From the NCBI GenBank assembly GCA_017560175.1, contig JAFYOK010000071.1:1-5706 (forward strand): a DNA stretch of 5,706 nt, written 5' to 3'. Of the stretch, positions 4,861 through 5,706 are shown piece by piece. Position 1 is the stretch's first letter. Each line of letters starts with the position of its first letter. Position numbers and translations under genes: made by a program. Below the pieces are notes generated by a model, which worked only from the letters and a program-made list of their open reading frames with translations, ran no database searches and was not told the DNA's origin. This DNA is from Clostridia bacterium. GTDB taxonomy: Bacteria; Bacillota; Clostridia; Oscillospirales; Butyricicoccaceae.

Positions 4861-5706
4861 TTATTTCAGGTTCTTAAACTGACCATATTTATCGGCAGTA
4901 TACTGCAGGGGCTGACGTACATAGTCCCGGGCCAGTTTTAGGGCGGTGTTCAGAGGAGCATCGACCTCTACTGTGCGCTGAGAAAGCGCCTGCAGGCAGA
5001 GATTGATGCGGCTGATACTTTCGGCATTGAGAAACCGCATAGGTTCAAGGCCGCAGTCGGCACGGAAGCGGTTGAGAGCATCGAGGGTCGCAGGGCCGAA
5101 GTCGGTCTCTCCGTGATCCTGCGCAAGATAACTCATGGCGCAGAGTGCCTTCTGCAGATGCGTTGTCTTCCATGTGCGGTCGCCGGGTTTCAGAGATCGG
5201 AAGCTGAGCAGGCGGCAGGCAGCGGCAGGGTGGGCGGCTGTACGGTCGGCAACGGTATAATCCGGGGTAAGGCCGATCCCATCATAATCCATACCGGAAA
5301 GGGGGATCAGTTCGAGGGTGGTGATGACAGCTGCCGAACCATCGGGATAAACCAGATGCTGCTGTCCACGTCCCTTGCCATAGGTGGTCCGGCCGATGGA
5401 GGTGGCATAGTTTAAGTCACAGAGGGCGGCGGTCATGATTTCGGAGGCGCTGGCCGAATCGCCGTCGGTCAGCAGGAAGATTTGATTAAAGCGAGGGCCG
5501 CGGCCATGGGCAGAGTAGGTAACTTCTTTCCGGCGGTCGGCCGTGGAAAAGTAGTCGGTCGCGTCAGGGATCAGACGACCCAGCATATTGGTAACGGCGG
5601 TCAGATCACCGCCGGGATTGCCGCGCAGATCAAGGATGAGGACCTTGGATTGCAGACGGGTGGCTTCCGACAGATAGTAACGGAAGGTATCGTCCAGATC
5701 TTCTCC
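4861..5706 (-). CDS. S41-family C-terminal processing protease with PG_binding_1 domain (N-terminus outside window)
   Basis: The frame is open from the right edge to TAA at 4861-4863, giving the last 281 residues. Residue 1 here is the codon at 5706. KVLILDLRGNPGGDL (21-35) is the S41 core signature. DSASASE (83-89) and TTYGKGRGQ (107-115) give the Ser-Lys dyad, best read as S86 and K111, with the 25-residue spacing known in Prc/D1P-type enzymes. DGIGLTPDYTV (142-152) ends the protease core. Residues about 180-240 form a peptidoglycan-binding domain (LQKALCAMSYL, FGPATLDALNRF, GL), and DAPLNTALKLARDYV near the end matches the D-x-Q-L-x-x-A-L tail of Bacillus CtpA-like proteins. Such enzymes are exported, cleave protein C-termini and act at the envelope. 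The signal peptide and PDZ domain expected upstream are not in view. An ATG at 5584-5586 lies inside the catalytic domain and is not the start. Confidence 0.93.
   Translation of the reverse strand, partial: GEDLDDTFRYYLSEATRLQSKVLILDLRGNPGGDLTAVTNMLGRLIPDATDYFSTADRRKEVTYSAHGRGPRFNQIFLLTDGDSASASEIMTAALCDLNYATSIGRTTYGKGRGQQHLVYPDGSAAVITTLELIPLSGMDYDGIGLTPDYTVADRTAAHPAAACRLLSFRSLKPGDRTWKTTHLQKALCAMSYLAQDHGETDFGPATLDALNRFRADCGLEPMRFLNAESISRINLCLQALSQRTVEVDAPLNTALKLARDYVRQPLQYTADKYGQFKNLK

Overview
The window looks like ordinary chromosomal DNA of a gut-type Firmicute, most likely a Clostridia/Ruminococcaceae (Oscillospirales) relative. This is inferred from moderate-to-high GC coding with C/G-ending codons, strong AGGAGG-type ribosome binding sites, sigma-A-like promoters, TTG or ATG starts, and the gene set (DegV, RpiR, Alr, PduL, CtpA-like protease with a peptidoglycan-binding domain). 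Genus cannot be fixed from the sequence alone.

Layout from left to right. (1) The last 33 codons of an unidentified, probably membrane-associated protein on the + strand, closed by an intrinsic terminator. (2) A monocistronic + strand DegV-family (fatty-acid-binding) gene with its own promoter and terminator. (3) A + strand RpiR-family regulator (HTH_6 plus SIS), whose promoter is bracketed by a perfect 7-nt inverted repeat. (4) A tRNA-Gly(CCC) gene with encoded CCA. (5) A two-gene - strand operon, alr (alanine racemase) followed 27 nt later by a GNAT acetyltransferase. It converges on the tRNA at a hairpin that can terminate both strands. (6) A divergent intergenic region of about 230 nt with a good promoter for alr, a 14-bp palindrome at the predicted alr transcription start, and an extended -10 promoter for the next gene. 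(7) pduL on the + strand, a phosphate acyltransferase without a visible compartment-targeting extension. (8) A second bidirectional terminator, then the C-terminal 281 residues of a - strand S41 (CtpA-type) protease carrying a PG_binding_1 domain, whose start lies beyond the right edge.

The genes do not form one pathway. Alr (D-alanine for peptidoglycan) and the S41/PG-binding protease both concern the cell envelope. PduL belongs to acyl-CoA/acyl-phosphate metabolism, probably acetate formation. DegV is a lipid-binding accessory protein of fatty-acid uptake. The RpiR regulator has no obvious target gene beside it and may control itself.

I see no mobile element, CRISPR array, or convincing new multi-gene system. 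The best leads are small regulatory structures: the palindrome at the alr start, the repeat around the rpiR promoter, and a leader segment able to pair with the 5' end of the tRNA. PduL also has a Thr codon choice unlike its neighbours. All intergenic stretches are shorter than 300 nt and are described under the relevant regulatory features.
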